From contig CM041085.1 of assembly GCA_023079485.1 (NCBI GenBank), forward strand, positions 35,697,121 to 35,761,120: 64,000 nucleotides of DNA, in the 5' to 3' direction. Positions 26,401 to 38,480 of this stretch are shown piece after piece; positions within the stretch are counted from its first letter, which is position 1, and the number at the start of each line of letters is the position of its first letter. This DNA comes from Archilochus colubris (Eukaryota; Chordata; Aves; Apodiformes; Trochilidae). The position numbers were made by a program, and so were the translations under genes. Below the pieces are notes generated by a model that ran no database searches, was not told where the DNA came from, and saw nothing but the letters and a program-made list of their open reading frames with translations.

Positions 26401-28056
26401 TATTTAATGGTACATCTATGTCCAGATAGAACTTGAGGAATTCACACTGTAAATAGAGGAGGTTTTTCTCATGTTTGCTCCTGAATGTTCAGAATTTCTG
26501 TCAAATGTTGTCCAGTCGCCCAGTGGATAAAAGAGAAAACTCTGTGTTTGTCAAGAGTTATAAGTCTTTGCAGAGTTCTAGCTAGTGCACAGAGCTTTCT
26601 TATGGTGATGAAAAAAATGATGATAGAGAATTGAAAAAATCCTCTGGATGAATCATCAATGAAAGGACAATTTTCTGCCAAATGACCTGCAGCTTTCTAA
26701 AAGCAGAGCAAGTTCATTGCATGTGTATTGGCCAATTCTTCTATGCACTAGTTCTAGCTTAACAGAATTTAAGAAGAGAATACAGAAGAAAATACTGGGT
26801 CAAGTAAACACAGTGTGAGGATGTGTAAGAGAAAACAACAACAGAAACAGTTATTCCAAAATATTCTTGAACAACTGCCATTCAGCCGCCTTAGATATCT
26901 GGATCATTCCACAGTCCAAGATGTTCTATTTGTGTACATGAAGTACACATCTGTTTTCTTTTAGGAATAAAATAAATATTTCCATTTCCTATGTGAATGT
27001 CAATGTATCAACAGTTAATATTGATACAGAACTCTTACTTTCTCTCAGACACAACTAATAATTCCAACTCAATTTACTGGTTTTAAACTTCAAAAAAAGG
27101 AACCACAACAATAGCAAACTACCATGCAACTGTAGCAGTATGGGCTCGTTATTATGCAGATAGAAATTACTGTCCTTTGTTACTTTCTTTTATTTAGAAA
27201 TCCTTCTCCACACAATGAAGCTTAAGTACCATTAAATTCATAGTAAGCAAAAGGGACATTTTCATATCAGGTGCAAATTAGAACAGACATGAAACTTAAA
27301 ATGATCTTTGGGAAGAGTAACATCCAAACACCAGTGTCACTACCTATTCTTTACAAACCTTTTCTTCACTTCCATTGTGTACAGTGTTTCTTCATTTTGT
27401 GCCTAAAACTACTTTTAAAATCCCTGTATACTGATAGATGGACTCTGATTCCTCTTGGCCTTCCATTTACTGTTTTAGGCATTAAAAATATTCCCACCAC
27501 ATATTACGTGAGTGAAGACACAACCTAATTCAACCTGTCAGTAAGATGATCCCATTTTCACTTGATTATAACTCAGCACTTCGTCCAGCTCTCCAACACA
27601 GAAGAAATCTATATTTCTAGATGCAGGACTAGAGTCTGATCAGTCAATAACAAATCTCTGTTGACAAACTCTAACTCACTTCAGCATTAGCAGCAAACTA
27701 CCACACTCTCAGTGTAGCTCAGGGAACAGCTGTCCAGTTTAAGAATTCAAGTCTCCAACATCCCTAACGAAGCTGTGAGACAAGGGCTTTACAGTAGTAC
27801 GGTCTATCACAGCTTCGTTCTTTTGTTTCTTAAAAGAAATAAGGAATTGTCTGCAAGAGCCTACTTAAACACACTGAGGTTGCAAAGTCAAGCACTTGCA
27901 GGCTGGGAAATGCCAGACTTACACAGTTGTCTGTGTAAATTTAATCCTCCCCTCAATACATTTGTATCTATGCATTGTGAGGTAAATTTTAATTACCCCA
28001 TTGGATACAATTTTTTCCACAGGACATCACTCCAGATGAATGCAGAAAGGGGCTGA

Positions 28057-28095
28057 ATTAACATTGTACAGACATTGTACATTAACATTGTACAG
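28057..28095. repeat. Short tandem duplication with a 24-bp offset
   Basis: ATTAACATTGTACAG occurs at 28057-28071 and 28081-28095, with another ACATTGTAC between them, giving three ACATTGTAC copies in 39 bp. This looks like a replication-slippage duplication. Confidence 0.85.
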
Positions 28096-30361
28096 TCATA
28101 AAAATGTTCCTTTTTAATTTGAAAGAGCTCGACTTTGCAATCAAAGTCACATTATTTGACACAAATCTGAATAAAATTTGAATTACATAAACACGCATGG
28201 TTTTGAAGGTATAACGCAGCAAGGGAGAGATGAATTATTTATATATGACTGGCATCGATGCAATTAATAAAAATAGCAGGAGGTGTTAATAGTACATGGT
28301 TGAATATACTCTGCAAACACAAAGTCATCATCATAATTTAGATATTTCAAAACATTTCACAAACTCACAGCATTATTACTTGTGACCTTAACCCTCTCAG
28401 CATAATCTGCAGAAGCTGCAGTGTAACAAAGATAACAAAGACCAAAAAGGAAAATCAGTAAGCATTAAAATGTGCTGCTTATTCTTCAAGTTTAACATAT
28501 TCTGAAAGAGGAAAAAAATCTGTCCTTTTGTGAAAGGTGAGTTGGTATCTTCATAAGATGCAGCAGATTCATACAGTATTGGTTCAACAAAAATATCTGT
28601 ATATAAAAGCTATGACTGAAAAAGAACCAGAAACTGACCCAAGAGATACACTAATGTCAAAAGCTCCAGCCCGATGGCATTGTCAGTCATCCGGAAAATT
28701 GAGGCTATATTTAGTTTAAATTTTCATGCTTTTATTAGCAGAAATCAGCTATGGCTAAAACAACCACAACCAGGGTAAAACTGTTATTTCAGATTAAATG
28801 AGTTTTTAAAATGGTATTTGCTTGTTTACACACAGAAGCGAGTCTGATGCTTTCCCCAATTTTCAAATCTCCTCCAAATCCAAAGCCATGTCACGGATGT
28901 CACATGAAAGGTGTAGTTCCTTTTGTCTCATGACTTCTTGCTATAATGCATCATGATGTGATTAACTGCACTACTATACAAAAACATAATGGAAATGTAA
29001 ATAAAAAGGCTCTCCTTTGGAAAACAAATCCTCACTGCTGTTCTGTTCTTCATATGCAGGGCTGAATCTTGCTTCAAACATTTCCCTTTAGACAGGAAAC
29101 AGATCTCAGTAACGAAGATTTTTTTTTCACTTACTATGGATACTTTTCATCTCACAGGTTCGACAAAATAAATAAAAAAAAAAAATCAAGAATAAATGGT
29201 AATCCAGTTGACAGCTAAAGATATAATCACTTGAAAGAAGAGCTTGGTTCTTTGTTTCTCTGTACCACTGAACTGCTTATTAATTTTCTTTCTATCTGGC
29301 TGTTCTGATGGAAGTTTTCTAACAGACTCTGCAAAACCAACAGGAATTTCTAAACAAGGAGTTGTTTATTAGAAATAGAACTAAATTATAGAGGAAGTCT
29401 TATGTTACAGTCATTCTACTTCTTTTCCAAATAAATAAAAGAATCAATCCTAAGCACTGGAGACTGAATTCAATCCTCATTGATTTCTTCCATGCACTAC
29501 TGCTCTCTGGATTCAAAAATTTGCCATGTCAGCACCAAATCCTGAGTATTTCTTCTCAGCCATCCCTGACGACTCCTGTTTTATTTTCCAGAGTGCAGCC
29601 TCACTACCAGACACCAGCCATACAATTACAAGGCCAGTTCCTGCAGTTCCTGAAAATGCAAGTAGCAAATCCACCCTCCTCCTTGAAAAAGGACAACTCT
29701 TTGGAAAGAAAATTTTAGTGCAGGACGTTAAGTAAACTGAAGCTGTCATCAGTGCAAATGTCAAGTTCATTATAGCAGATGTTTCAGCTGAAGATTGCTA
29801 CACATTAAAATCTCAAAACAAATGTGCAAAGCATTCTACCATTTGATTTAGTGTGTCTACTTCTGTGCTCTCAAGAGTGAGCCAGAAGCAGCTCTGGGCA
29901 CCGATGCCCCATTCTTAGAGGGCAGGCGCAGTCTTCCAGCTGGGATGTACCTGGAAGATGTCCTGCTGCTATCAGGGCTTGGATGTGTGAGGTGTTAGTG
30001 AAGCACAGAATGCAAACTCTACTGTTAATCCAGTTAGAGACTGCAAAGAGCTCAGCAAGAGTAAGGAACCTCTGCCACATTGCACACAGGAACCTCTCCC
30101 TTTGGAGGAACCAGGGCATGTGATTCTGATAAATTATGTTGCTTTCTATGAGCATTTCAGCCCTGGAATGGACCTGCTTTTGGTGTCTTCCCACAGAGAA
30201 TAGAAGGCGAAGTCCATTATCAGTAACAGTGATTTTTGAGGCTCTTGCAATTTGCTACCCAAATCTAGAGCACAAAATACTTTCCTGCCTTTCAGACCTA
30301 ATTTGCTTTGATAATAAATGGCAACAACACTTAAAAAAAAGTCAGAGTAGACTATGTCTTT

Positions 30362-30377
30362 AAAAAAAAAAAAAAAA
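30362..30377. repeat. Poly(A) tract, 16 A
   Basis: Uninterrupted run of A followed by GTG. No recognisable retroposon lies beside it. Confidence 0.8.
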
Positions 30378-32212
30378 GTGTAACAAAAAATAAGGTGGTT
30401 CTTGAATAACAACTTCTGAACGTCATTTCTAAGGTTATAATTCAGTATTTCCATAGCAGTACTACTTTGATTAATAAGAATTTGCAAACTGCAACTCCAG
30501 ACTGAAACATATTAACCAAAAAAACCTCTAGGTGACCATAAGAAATCCACACCACAGGATCTCCCTTAAGCTTACATAGGCCACACTATACAGGAGTAAA
30601 ATACTGCTTTAGACAGCAAAAGATTTTGTTATAGCCCTATTCCCATGTAGCTTCAAGGTTCTTTCTTTGTGCTTAAAATGTCCCTACTCTGCCCTTCCTG
30701 GAATATGCCACCAGATACCACTTCAGGCAATGACCAAATACAGAATATGTTTTGTCTCAAGGTGAAAGAATTCCATGGATGAACAAATGATTTATGAGCT
30801 TATATATGACACAATGCAACAAACATACACAAAATGTGACTCAGTAACACAGAAAAAAAGCTACAGAAATAAGCAAGAGCGGCATAAGGAAAGAAAAGAA
30901 AAAGATGTAATTTATAGGTTTGGAGAACAGAATCAAAGCTTGGAAACCAGGGTTAAAGCAACTGTTCAAAAGCAATCTGCACTTACAAAAAATTTAGCCA
31001 TTTAATTAAGCATATAATTTCAGCTGACTGAATTAAAAAGATCTATAGTATTTTGCAAACACTCTTGCATTAGTCTGAACATGTACACATGAAAGCAGCC
31101 TCACAGGTCATGTTAAGTTGGGTCCATGCTCCTGCAGATCCAGTTGCAGCATCCTAGCAGTTTTCAAGCAAACACAGGAATACAGAATTTCTTGCTGTTT
31201 GACACTTACAGCTTCAGTGTTGTCTGTTCACTGCTGTATACTAGTTTCTGTCCTGCTAAATCTATCACATTTTCTATTTTGCAGTTTCACTAAAATTTAC
31301 TCCAATCAATAAATTTTTCATGCTCTAATCCAATAAAAACATGTATTTTACATTTAGCAGTATAAGGACACTTCAAAACTAATCCATCCACAGCACAGTA
31401 AAGGATTTAATGTATACAATTCAGTTCTGAAGAAAGCAAGGAAGCATGGCTGAATTTTCTTTTAACAAGGTGTATGCATTTATGCCACAGTGAAAGAAGA
31501 AATGAACTAATTTTATTTTCATCACTGAAAGCGAGTTCTCAATGGAGCAGCTTTCACTGAGCCAACAGATCTAACAAAACTCATTATCAATGAAAATAAA
31601 ATTACTGCACATTCCAACTTTTTTTTTTCCCTGAATTACTCTAATATCTCTCACTTTATAGCTGTGTGGATACAAACTGCTCAAGAAAGAAAAAAATACA
31701 ATTTCTTTTTTATGCTACAGAGGTGACCTGCAAAGAATAAATACTTATTTGGTTTATTTTATTTCTGATAGAGATTAGGTTGTTTGGAAACTGCTCAAAT
31801 GACACTGATACTTATTTTTTCTAACAGTAGAGAGTCCTTTTGACCTGTACATTTTTTACCTGGAAATCACAATTAGTTTACTTCAAGTGTTGAAATTCCT
31901 TAAGCTATAATAATAATAACAACAAAAAAAATCTCAGAATATGAAAGACTTTGACATTGCTCATTTGAACGGAAAATTGATCCTTCAGAGGAACAGACTG
32001 TAAAACATCAAGTTCTCCTCTGCTCAAGAAATCTACCACGGGGGTAAAAAAAAATTAAAAAAAAAAAAAAATCCTTAAATGTGAAATTCAAATATAAAAA
32101 GATTTGGGTTACAATAAGGTGCAGTGTTTTAGGATCACAGCTTTCTCTGAAAAAGAACAAAGGTAGTTTTTACTGTTACTGTGTGTTTGTACTGCTACTG
32201 TGCACTGGTATT

Positions 32213-32232
32213 GTATATATGTATATATATAT
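32213..32232. repeat. TA dinucleotide repeat
   Basis: Alternating T and A interrupted once by a G (GTATATATGTATATATATAT). Confidence 0.8.
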
Positions 32233-33212
32233 GTAATACTAATAATTTTTATGTGTGTCCATTCTTATTTAATCTATATATTCTTTCCTTTCACAACACT
32301 GGCTGGGCCTGAACTTTGCATGTAGATGTAATTTAAATAAAAGGATAATGTACACTGCAACCTCTCTCTGCTCTAGACCACAGTACCACCTCTGCAGCTC
32401 TCAGGGAAAGTGACAATCTGCAAAAAAATAGTTAAACTTCTGCTTAAGATCCATAGAAAATTATCTGATAGCCACAAACAGAACAATCTTTGTACCTTCA
32501 TAACTGTTTTTTAGAAACTTAGAGAGCTACCAATCATGGTCAAAGCACAAATTTCCTAGCTCTCGATTACAGACACGAACAGAGAGTCTTTCAGAATGGT
32601 TTTTTTGGTGAATGAAAGAAAAGAGAGCTTGCCTAGGACAGAAGGGAACGTCTCAGTTCTGAGAGCATAAAGTTTGATAAAAAAAACCTGTCAGTTAATT
32701 TCCACATTTAATTCAAATTCAAACAAAACTTTGGGGCTCTCAAGAGGATTGTAATAGAGACCCAGTCTTCAAAACCAAAAAGGCTGTGAAAGATCACCTA
32801 GGAAGAATTTCTTCTACCATCCTGTTGTTTTAAGACAAAATTCAAAGGGCTGGTATGTTAATAATATAAAGACTAGATTAATGTTCCACGATTGGACTGG
32901 GCCTTGTATTACCAGAGGTAAGGGAAAACATCCACAGAAGAGGAGCCTCCAAACAAATCCTTAAGGGATCTTGGGCTGGAAAAGGAATAAATTCTCCACT
33001 CATAGAAGGTATCTAGATAGAGCTGCTGCTATACTTTTTGAGAAGCTACCATCATGATAAGCAATGCAGAGTAGCAAAGCTATATGAAAGGGAGAGACTG
33101 GTGGAGACACAAACTGCACTGAAAACTTGAATTTCCCTGGTGGAAACATCTCTGCTATTAATCATGCCTTTCCTGCTTGGGGACTGGCAAGAGTGACCTA
33201 AAGCCCTCCAGT

Positions 33213-33314
33213 TGGCACTCAGTGCCATAGTCTAGCAACCACAACGGTGGTAAAAGGGTTGGACTCGATGATCTCTGAGGTCCCTTCCAACCCAGCCAAT
33301 TCTATGATTCTATG
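33213..33314 (+). mobile_element. CR1 LINE, extreme 5' truncation (3' tail only)
   Basis: About 100 bp matching the end of the copy at 9690-11460: the last ORF2 codons with the same GCCATAGTCTAG ending, the same TTGGACTCGATGATCTCTGA segment, and two perfect ATTCTATG octamers. Differences from that copy are few (for example CAACCACAACGG where the other has CAACTGCAACGG). AGTT occurs at both edges (33210-33213 and 33315-33318), a possible very short target-site duplication or microhomology. This is the same young subfamily. Confidence 0.95.
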
Positions 33315-35200
33315 AGTTCCTAAACTGTAAAACAGAAGAAGCAGAGGCTTAGTGAAGAAGATAGCCTCCTAGCCTTTTAACATAAAGAGGCAAGGATCTA
33401 GGTACAAGTATGTTTTGGTCAACTGGTAGCAGCATAATCACTCACACTGCATCTTGCTTTATACTGCTTCGAACACTAACCGAGTAGACACCTGAGAAAC
33501 AGGTTTATCAAATCTCTAGAGAATGAAACAAGTATTTAGCTGGAAAACAACTAAACCAGAAAACTGACTCTTGCTGCTGATGTCAAGGCAAAGTGGCAGA
33601 CTTAAGTCCTGAAAAGCAATTTCCCAGTGACATCCCAGCCTGCCATTAATGATTCAGTAGTTCAAAATAACTCAGGTTGAAGACTAAAGAGAAATCTGTA
33701 CTAATTAAAAAGTCTCTCGTTCACATCACCACTTTGGCAGAGTGGTCCAAGAGAGATCCAACTAATTCCACACCTTTGTCATACACCAAACAGATTTAGT
33801 ACATCTACCCTCTGTTTCAGAAGTGAGCCTTTTACAGGCTCATGGCACAAACCAATCTTGCTTCTCAAGAAGGGGTCTTTCTGATGTACACACTAACCAT
33901 CTGTAAACTTTCAAACCTTCAAAACATGACTCTTTTAATGGGGTTCTAATCACCTTTCCTTCTGTCAACAATAGCTGTGTGTAGCAACTTTGCAGGAGCT
34001 ATTTATATGAGGACCTGCTAACGAAGCAGGTTCTGATGAGAAAGATTCTTGGAAAGAGACAGGGAAGGCTGAGGAACAAGAGCTATATATTAAGGAAATA
34101 AAGGAAAATACTGGAATAAAAAGTAATAAAGGAAACTACCGTCCCAGCAGGCTTGCCATCACTCACTAGCTACGTGAAAGGCTTTCATACAGAATCTTTG
34201 GAGTGATGTCACATTATAGACAGCTTTTACCAATTTACATCCTAAACAAACTTTATTCCATGTTAATGGTGAACATTTAATCCCATTTTCACCACGTTCA
34301 TCAATGTGGCTTCCTAACAGGCTGCAGAATCAGTGGGGAGTGAGAAAAGGGGCTTCTCTCCTATTCTTCTAACCCGTGTGCAGGGCTCCAGGGATCTACT
34401 ACTTCAGGAAACAAGATAGGAGTAAGGATCAAATGTATGTCCCTCTTGTAATATAAAACGCTGTAATCACAAGCCCATCAATGCAATAACATAGAACAGA
34501 AAGACTATGGAACTGATAATAGATAATTCTGACAGAGAATAGAATTTGTGCTGTATGCTAGAACAGCCTGAAAGGACGTTAAAAATGGCATGATTACCTT
34601 AGTGAAAGAACAAGTAAACTAAAGGTACTTAATCATTCAGTAAAACAAACAAACAAAAAAAACATCTCCATGATTCAAAAAATCATACGACAATATTCTA
34701 AAATAACGAAATAGTACTTACAGAAGAAATTTCAATGTTAAAAAAACAAAAAAAAACTGTAGAGCTGAGAAGAAAATTCACCTAACCTAGATAATACTGT
34801 CAAATAAGTGGCTCTGCAAATGTCTCAAATATCATCCTCCCCTAGTTTAACACTTCTTGGAAAAAAAAACATGGAATTTTTTTTAACTTTTTTCAGGTAA
34901 TGAACTTTTCAGATTTAAATTCATGAGAGATGACTGGAAAAGAGGAACAAAACATGACATTACTGGTGCCTGTACTTAAAATCCAGGGAGGACTCCTGCA
35001 ACTCACAAACTTGTTCATGTGCAACTTGGCTGTCTTTGGCTCAAGGAAAGAGGAGATGGATTCCAGGTGGAATACTCTAAACTACAGAATAAAGATGGAG
35101 AACAAAACAGGACAGTTTAAGATAGAATAGTCTGGAAAGAGGACGGTGACAATTCTGAAGTATTATTGAAACTTCAAAAGTTTGAATTTTGAAGCTGAAG
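33315..35200. other. Intronic DNA, no gene seen
   Basis: AT-rich unique-looking sequence with several A-rich runs (34641-34662, 34741-34757, 34861-34869). No recognisable element. Confidence 0.55.
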
Positions 35201-35211
35201 CTTCAAAGCTC

Positions 35212-35253
35212 AAGTTTTATTGATTGGCTGAAACTGAAGTTTTATTGATTGGC
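35212..35253. repeat. Short tandem duplication with a 25-bp offset
   Basis: AAGTTTTATTGATTGGC occurs at 35212-35228 and again at 35237-35253. Immediately upstream, 35169-35207 contains nested CTTCAAA and TTTGAAG inverted motifs that could form small hairpins. Each repeat holds ATTGG, the reverse of a CCAAT box, but nothing shows regulatory use. Confidence 0.85.
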
Positions 35254-36025
35254 CTTCCCATAGCTCATACCCTTTGTACTTGGAGCACATGACACAGTTC
35301 TCCTTTTCTTATCACCTAACACAGGATACTCATCTAGCTGCTGTAGATATCGTTAAGCTATTTGTTTCCTGAGGAGATCCTAATTGATCTAGAAAAGCAG
35401 GAGATGCTGCTTTATGTTCTAAACATGTGAAGATGACAAGTGACATACAATGCATACTGGAGCCACGCTGTAAACAGGAAGTGCTTGTCCTTGAATTCAG
35501 TAAGACACACAAGTGTGTGCTGATCTGCCAGAGTGCCTTCTAAACTGTAGAATGTGGCATGTAATGCCAGACTCTTGCATGAAGGGTGAAAGTCACTATG
35601 AAAATAAACAGATATAGTGTCAGAATACTTTTTGCTTAAAATATATTTTGAAATCATAAATGCTTTGTATAATAGTATTCCTGCATGTAGTAAAATTCTT
35701 TTTTTACTAGGGAACACTGAGGAATTCGTTTCTATTCCTTGACATTTGCTAATAACTTAGAAGTAATTGATACTAATCAGTGTTAATGCCTGCTATTAGA
35801 AAGGCATTACAGACTAACTAACAGCATTATGCCATACAAACAATAGCCAACATTGTTACGGAAAGACATTTAGCATTTAGAAAAAAAAAATACGTTTTTT
35901 TAATGTATACTTTCTAGTGCTTGCCTAATGAGGGAGAGTTTATGTTGAATCAAGTAGTACATAACTTCATAATTACTTAACATAAACACATCTATCATTA
36001 CAAGCTGAAAAAATATTTTCCAGAA

Positions 36026-36061
<36 letters not shown>

Positions 36062-37776
36062 CATAGGGACAAGGAGTACAGCGAGGGCATAAGGACAGCA
36101 AGTAAATTTTTTTGGACTAGCTGCAATGAAATGGGAAGAAGGGCAGGAGAGAATGAAACCATCTGCCAAGGTAAGGCCAGGGAACGATGGCCCACAGAGA
36201 AGCAGCAAGATAAGCTCCAAAGAGCAGACCTTAGGGCAGGAATTTCTTAGAGCTAACTTTACCAAAGGGGGCCAAAGTGCCTTCACTATAATACCAATAA
36301 AATTGCCCTAATTTATTTTCAGCTCTTGAATTTATTTATCTACTTTAAAAAAAAAAATTAGTATTTGTTAGCATAACTACCCATTTTGCCTTGACTGTTT
36401 GGGGACTGAAGTCGTAAGACTGGTTGTTTTCAGTAAAGTAGGGTCTCTGCACATGCATGCTCATGTTTATCATGAAAAAGTGTTTGGAGTGGACAAAATA
36501 CTTTTCTCCTTTTTTGATAGCTGTGCTTTTATTGCTTGAAAAGTGAACAAGTATTGAAAATAAGTTATTTAGGAGGCTAGATTTTCATGGTGTAAGAAGA
36601 GAGTAATGCTCTGCAAATTAGTATAAAAATAAAATTATTCTGCGCTTATTTTTAATTAGCAGTGGTCATATTGTAAGAGGTCACTATATGTGATGTAAGC
36701 AAGCATCCACAGTGACCTTAAAAAATGCTGCAGCATGGGATTGGTTGTCTTGGCCTGGTTTTAGCAAAGAAAGACATCACAGAAAGGAGCATGAATTTCA
36801 GTTATCTTCTATCTTCCCTATCATTTTCAATTCAAAGTTTAGTTTGGTCTTTCTACCAGAGCCTGAGCTCTAGAATTTTGCTTTAAGAATTCAAATGCTG
36901 ATAATACTGTCTGGGCAGTTATCCATCCTGAAAAATTCTACCGAGGTAGAAGCAAGTCAAATTCCCATGTGGATCTTTTTATTCAAGCTTCTAAGGCTTT
37001 ATAGTTTAGTTTCAACGATCTCAAAAGTTTAGTTTGCAAAACCAAAAAAAAGGCACTTTCTTGTACTGGAAGATTTAACAACTCAGTATGTGACAGTAAT
37101 GGGTAAGCTACTTTTAAAATTCTACTGATTTAAAATTAAATCCAAGCATAGTATATCTATATCTATATATACACTTTTATTTATTTCCTTGATATGCTTA
37201 AGTGTCATATGTGGCAGCAGAACTTAAAAAACATTTCTGCAAAGCAGAGAAAATATCAAATGTGTTCAATGACTGGGTGATATTAAAGAAAAACCTAAAA
37301 TTTTGAGAAGAAATGAGCAGGAATAGTCAGATGGTTCCAAAAAGACTCTTTGCTATTTTGACATGAAGGTTCTTGTTTCCTAACGTGAAGAGAAATAAGA
37401 AGGTCATTACACAGAATGTCACACCTTTACCTGAAAAAAGTACATCCAGGTTAAAATGTATGGTATGTACAATGCCTCGGAGCAGAGATTGTAATAGTTC
37501 TCACAACTGATGCCCTTGTCAATTAATTAAGGTAAAAGTGTCACCCTACGCTTCCAACATAATATCTCCAAAAGTTGCAAAAGTAAAATAGAAAGTGTAA
37601 CTTATATTAATACTCTTCCAGAATATAATGTTTGTCTGAAATTAACAATTTAAATACATTAAGAACTAAGGAAAAATAATATATGTATGGAAGTACATAT
37701 ACAAGTATATACATATATATAGTAAGTACACAGAAAATGAAGATGGCACGAGCAATTGAACTTTCATTGTGTGGAT
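35254..37776. other. Intronic DNA, no gene seen
   Basis: AT-rich DNA containing the AC microsatellite at 36028-36060 and TA-rich patches near 37150-37170 and 37680-37725. Nothing else recognised. Confidence 0.55.
36028..36060. repeat. AC dinucleotide microsatellite
   Basis: 33 bp of perfect AC repeats (16.5 units). The open minus-strand frame through it reads alternating Cys and Val, which is a composition artefact. Confidence 0.95.
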
Positions 37777-38480
37777 GGAGAGAAGAAATTATTGTTCAGA
37801 TCTAGCTGAAACCTTCCCTTGTGCAACTTCAGGACATTTCATCTAGTCCTATGATAATTAACTTGAGAGAAGAGGCCATCATCCACCTCCCCACAACCTC
37901 CTTTCAGGTAGTTGTAGAGAGCAATAAGGTGTCCTCTCAGCCTCCTCCAAACTAAACATTCCCAGTTCCCTCAGCCTCTCCTCACAGGACTTCTTCTCCA
38001 GACCCTTCACCAGCTTGCTTTCCCTTCTCTGAACTCGCTCCAGCAGCTCAAGGTCTTTCTTGTAGTGAGGGGCCCAGAACTGAACCCAGTGCTCCGGGTG
38101 CAGCCTCACCAGTGCCAAGTACAGGGTCACAATCACTTCCCTTCTCCTCCTCCTGGCCACACTGTTCCTGATACAGGCCAGGATCCTGTTGGCCTTCTTG
38201 GCCACCCAGGCACACTACTGCCTCATATTCAGTCAGGTATCAATGAGCATCCCCAGGCCATTTTCTGATTGGCAGCTTTCCAGCCACTCCTCCCCAGATC
38301 TGTAGCACTGCATGGGGTTGTTGTGATCAAAGTGCAGGATCCTGCACTTGGCCTTGTTACACCTCATTTTATTGACCTTGTCCCACTGGTCCAGCCTGCC
38401 AGGATCCCTTCGCAGAGCCTTCCTACTCTCAAGCAGATCAACACTCCCACCCAACTTGATGTCATCTGCAAAGCTCATTT
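37777..38480 (-). mobile_element. CR1 LINE interior fragment on the minus strand, no 3' tail
   Basis: On the minus strand this reads from the polymerase motif C (MSFADDIKLGG) through [33 protein letters not shown] and [21 protein letters not shown]. It then decays, with homology traceable to about 37777, where the element's phenylalanine-rich NFFxxx segment is. The 3' UTR and octamer tail that every new CR1 insertion should carry are missing, so the 3' end was removed after insertion. Stops (for example after MLIDT) and frameshifts are present. This is an old copy. Confidence 0.92.

Larger units (their letters stand above)
15973..33212. other. Long intronic stretch with no recognisable element
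   Basis: About 17 kb of mainly AT-rich DNA. I found simple repeats (18537-18581, 23389-23426, 30362-30377, 32213-32232) and a small tandem repeat (28057-28095), listed separately, but no gene, RNA or clear transposon. A GC-richer patch lies near 20340-20620. Its open frames on both strands overlap and match nothing I know. Confidence 0.55.

Noticed and set aside
29871..30194. 107-codon minus-strand frame in a slightly GC-richer patch
   Set aside because: No domain is recognisable, no flanking splice-site pair is convincing, and an overlapping frame exists in another register. Kept as intron.
35900..36286. 128-codon minus-strand frame with a Cys-Val run
   Set aside because: The run is the AC microsatellite read as protein, and the remainder has no similarity to anything known to me.
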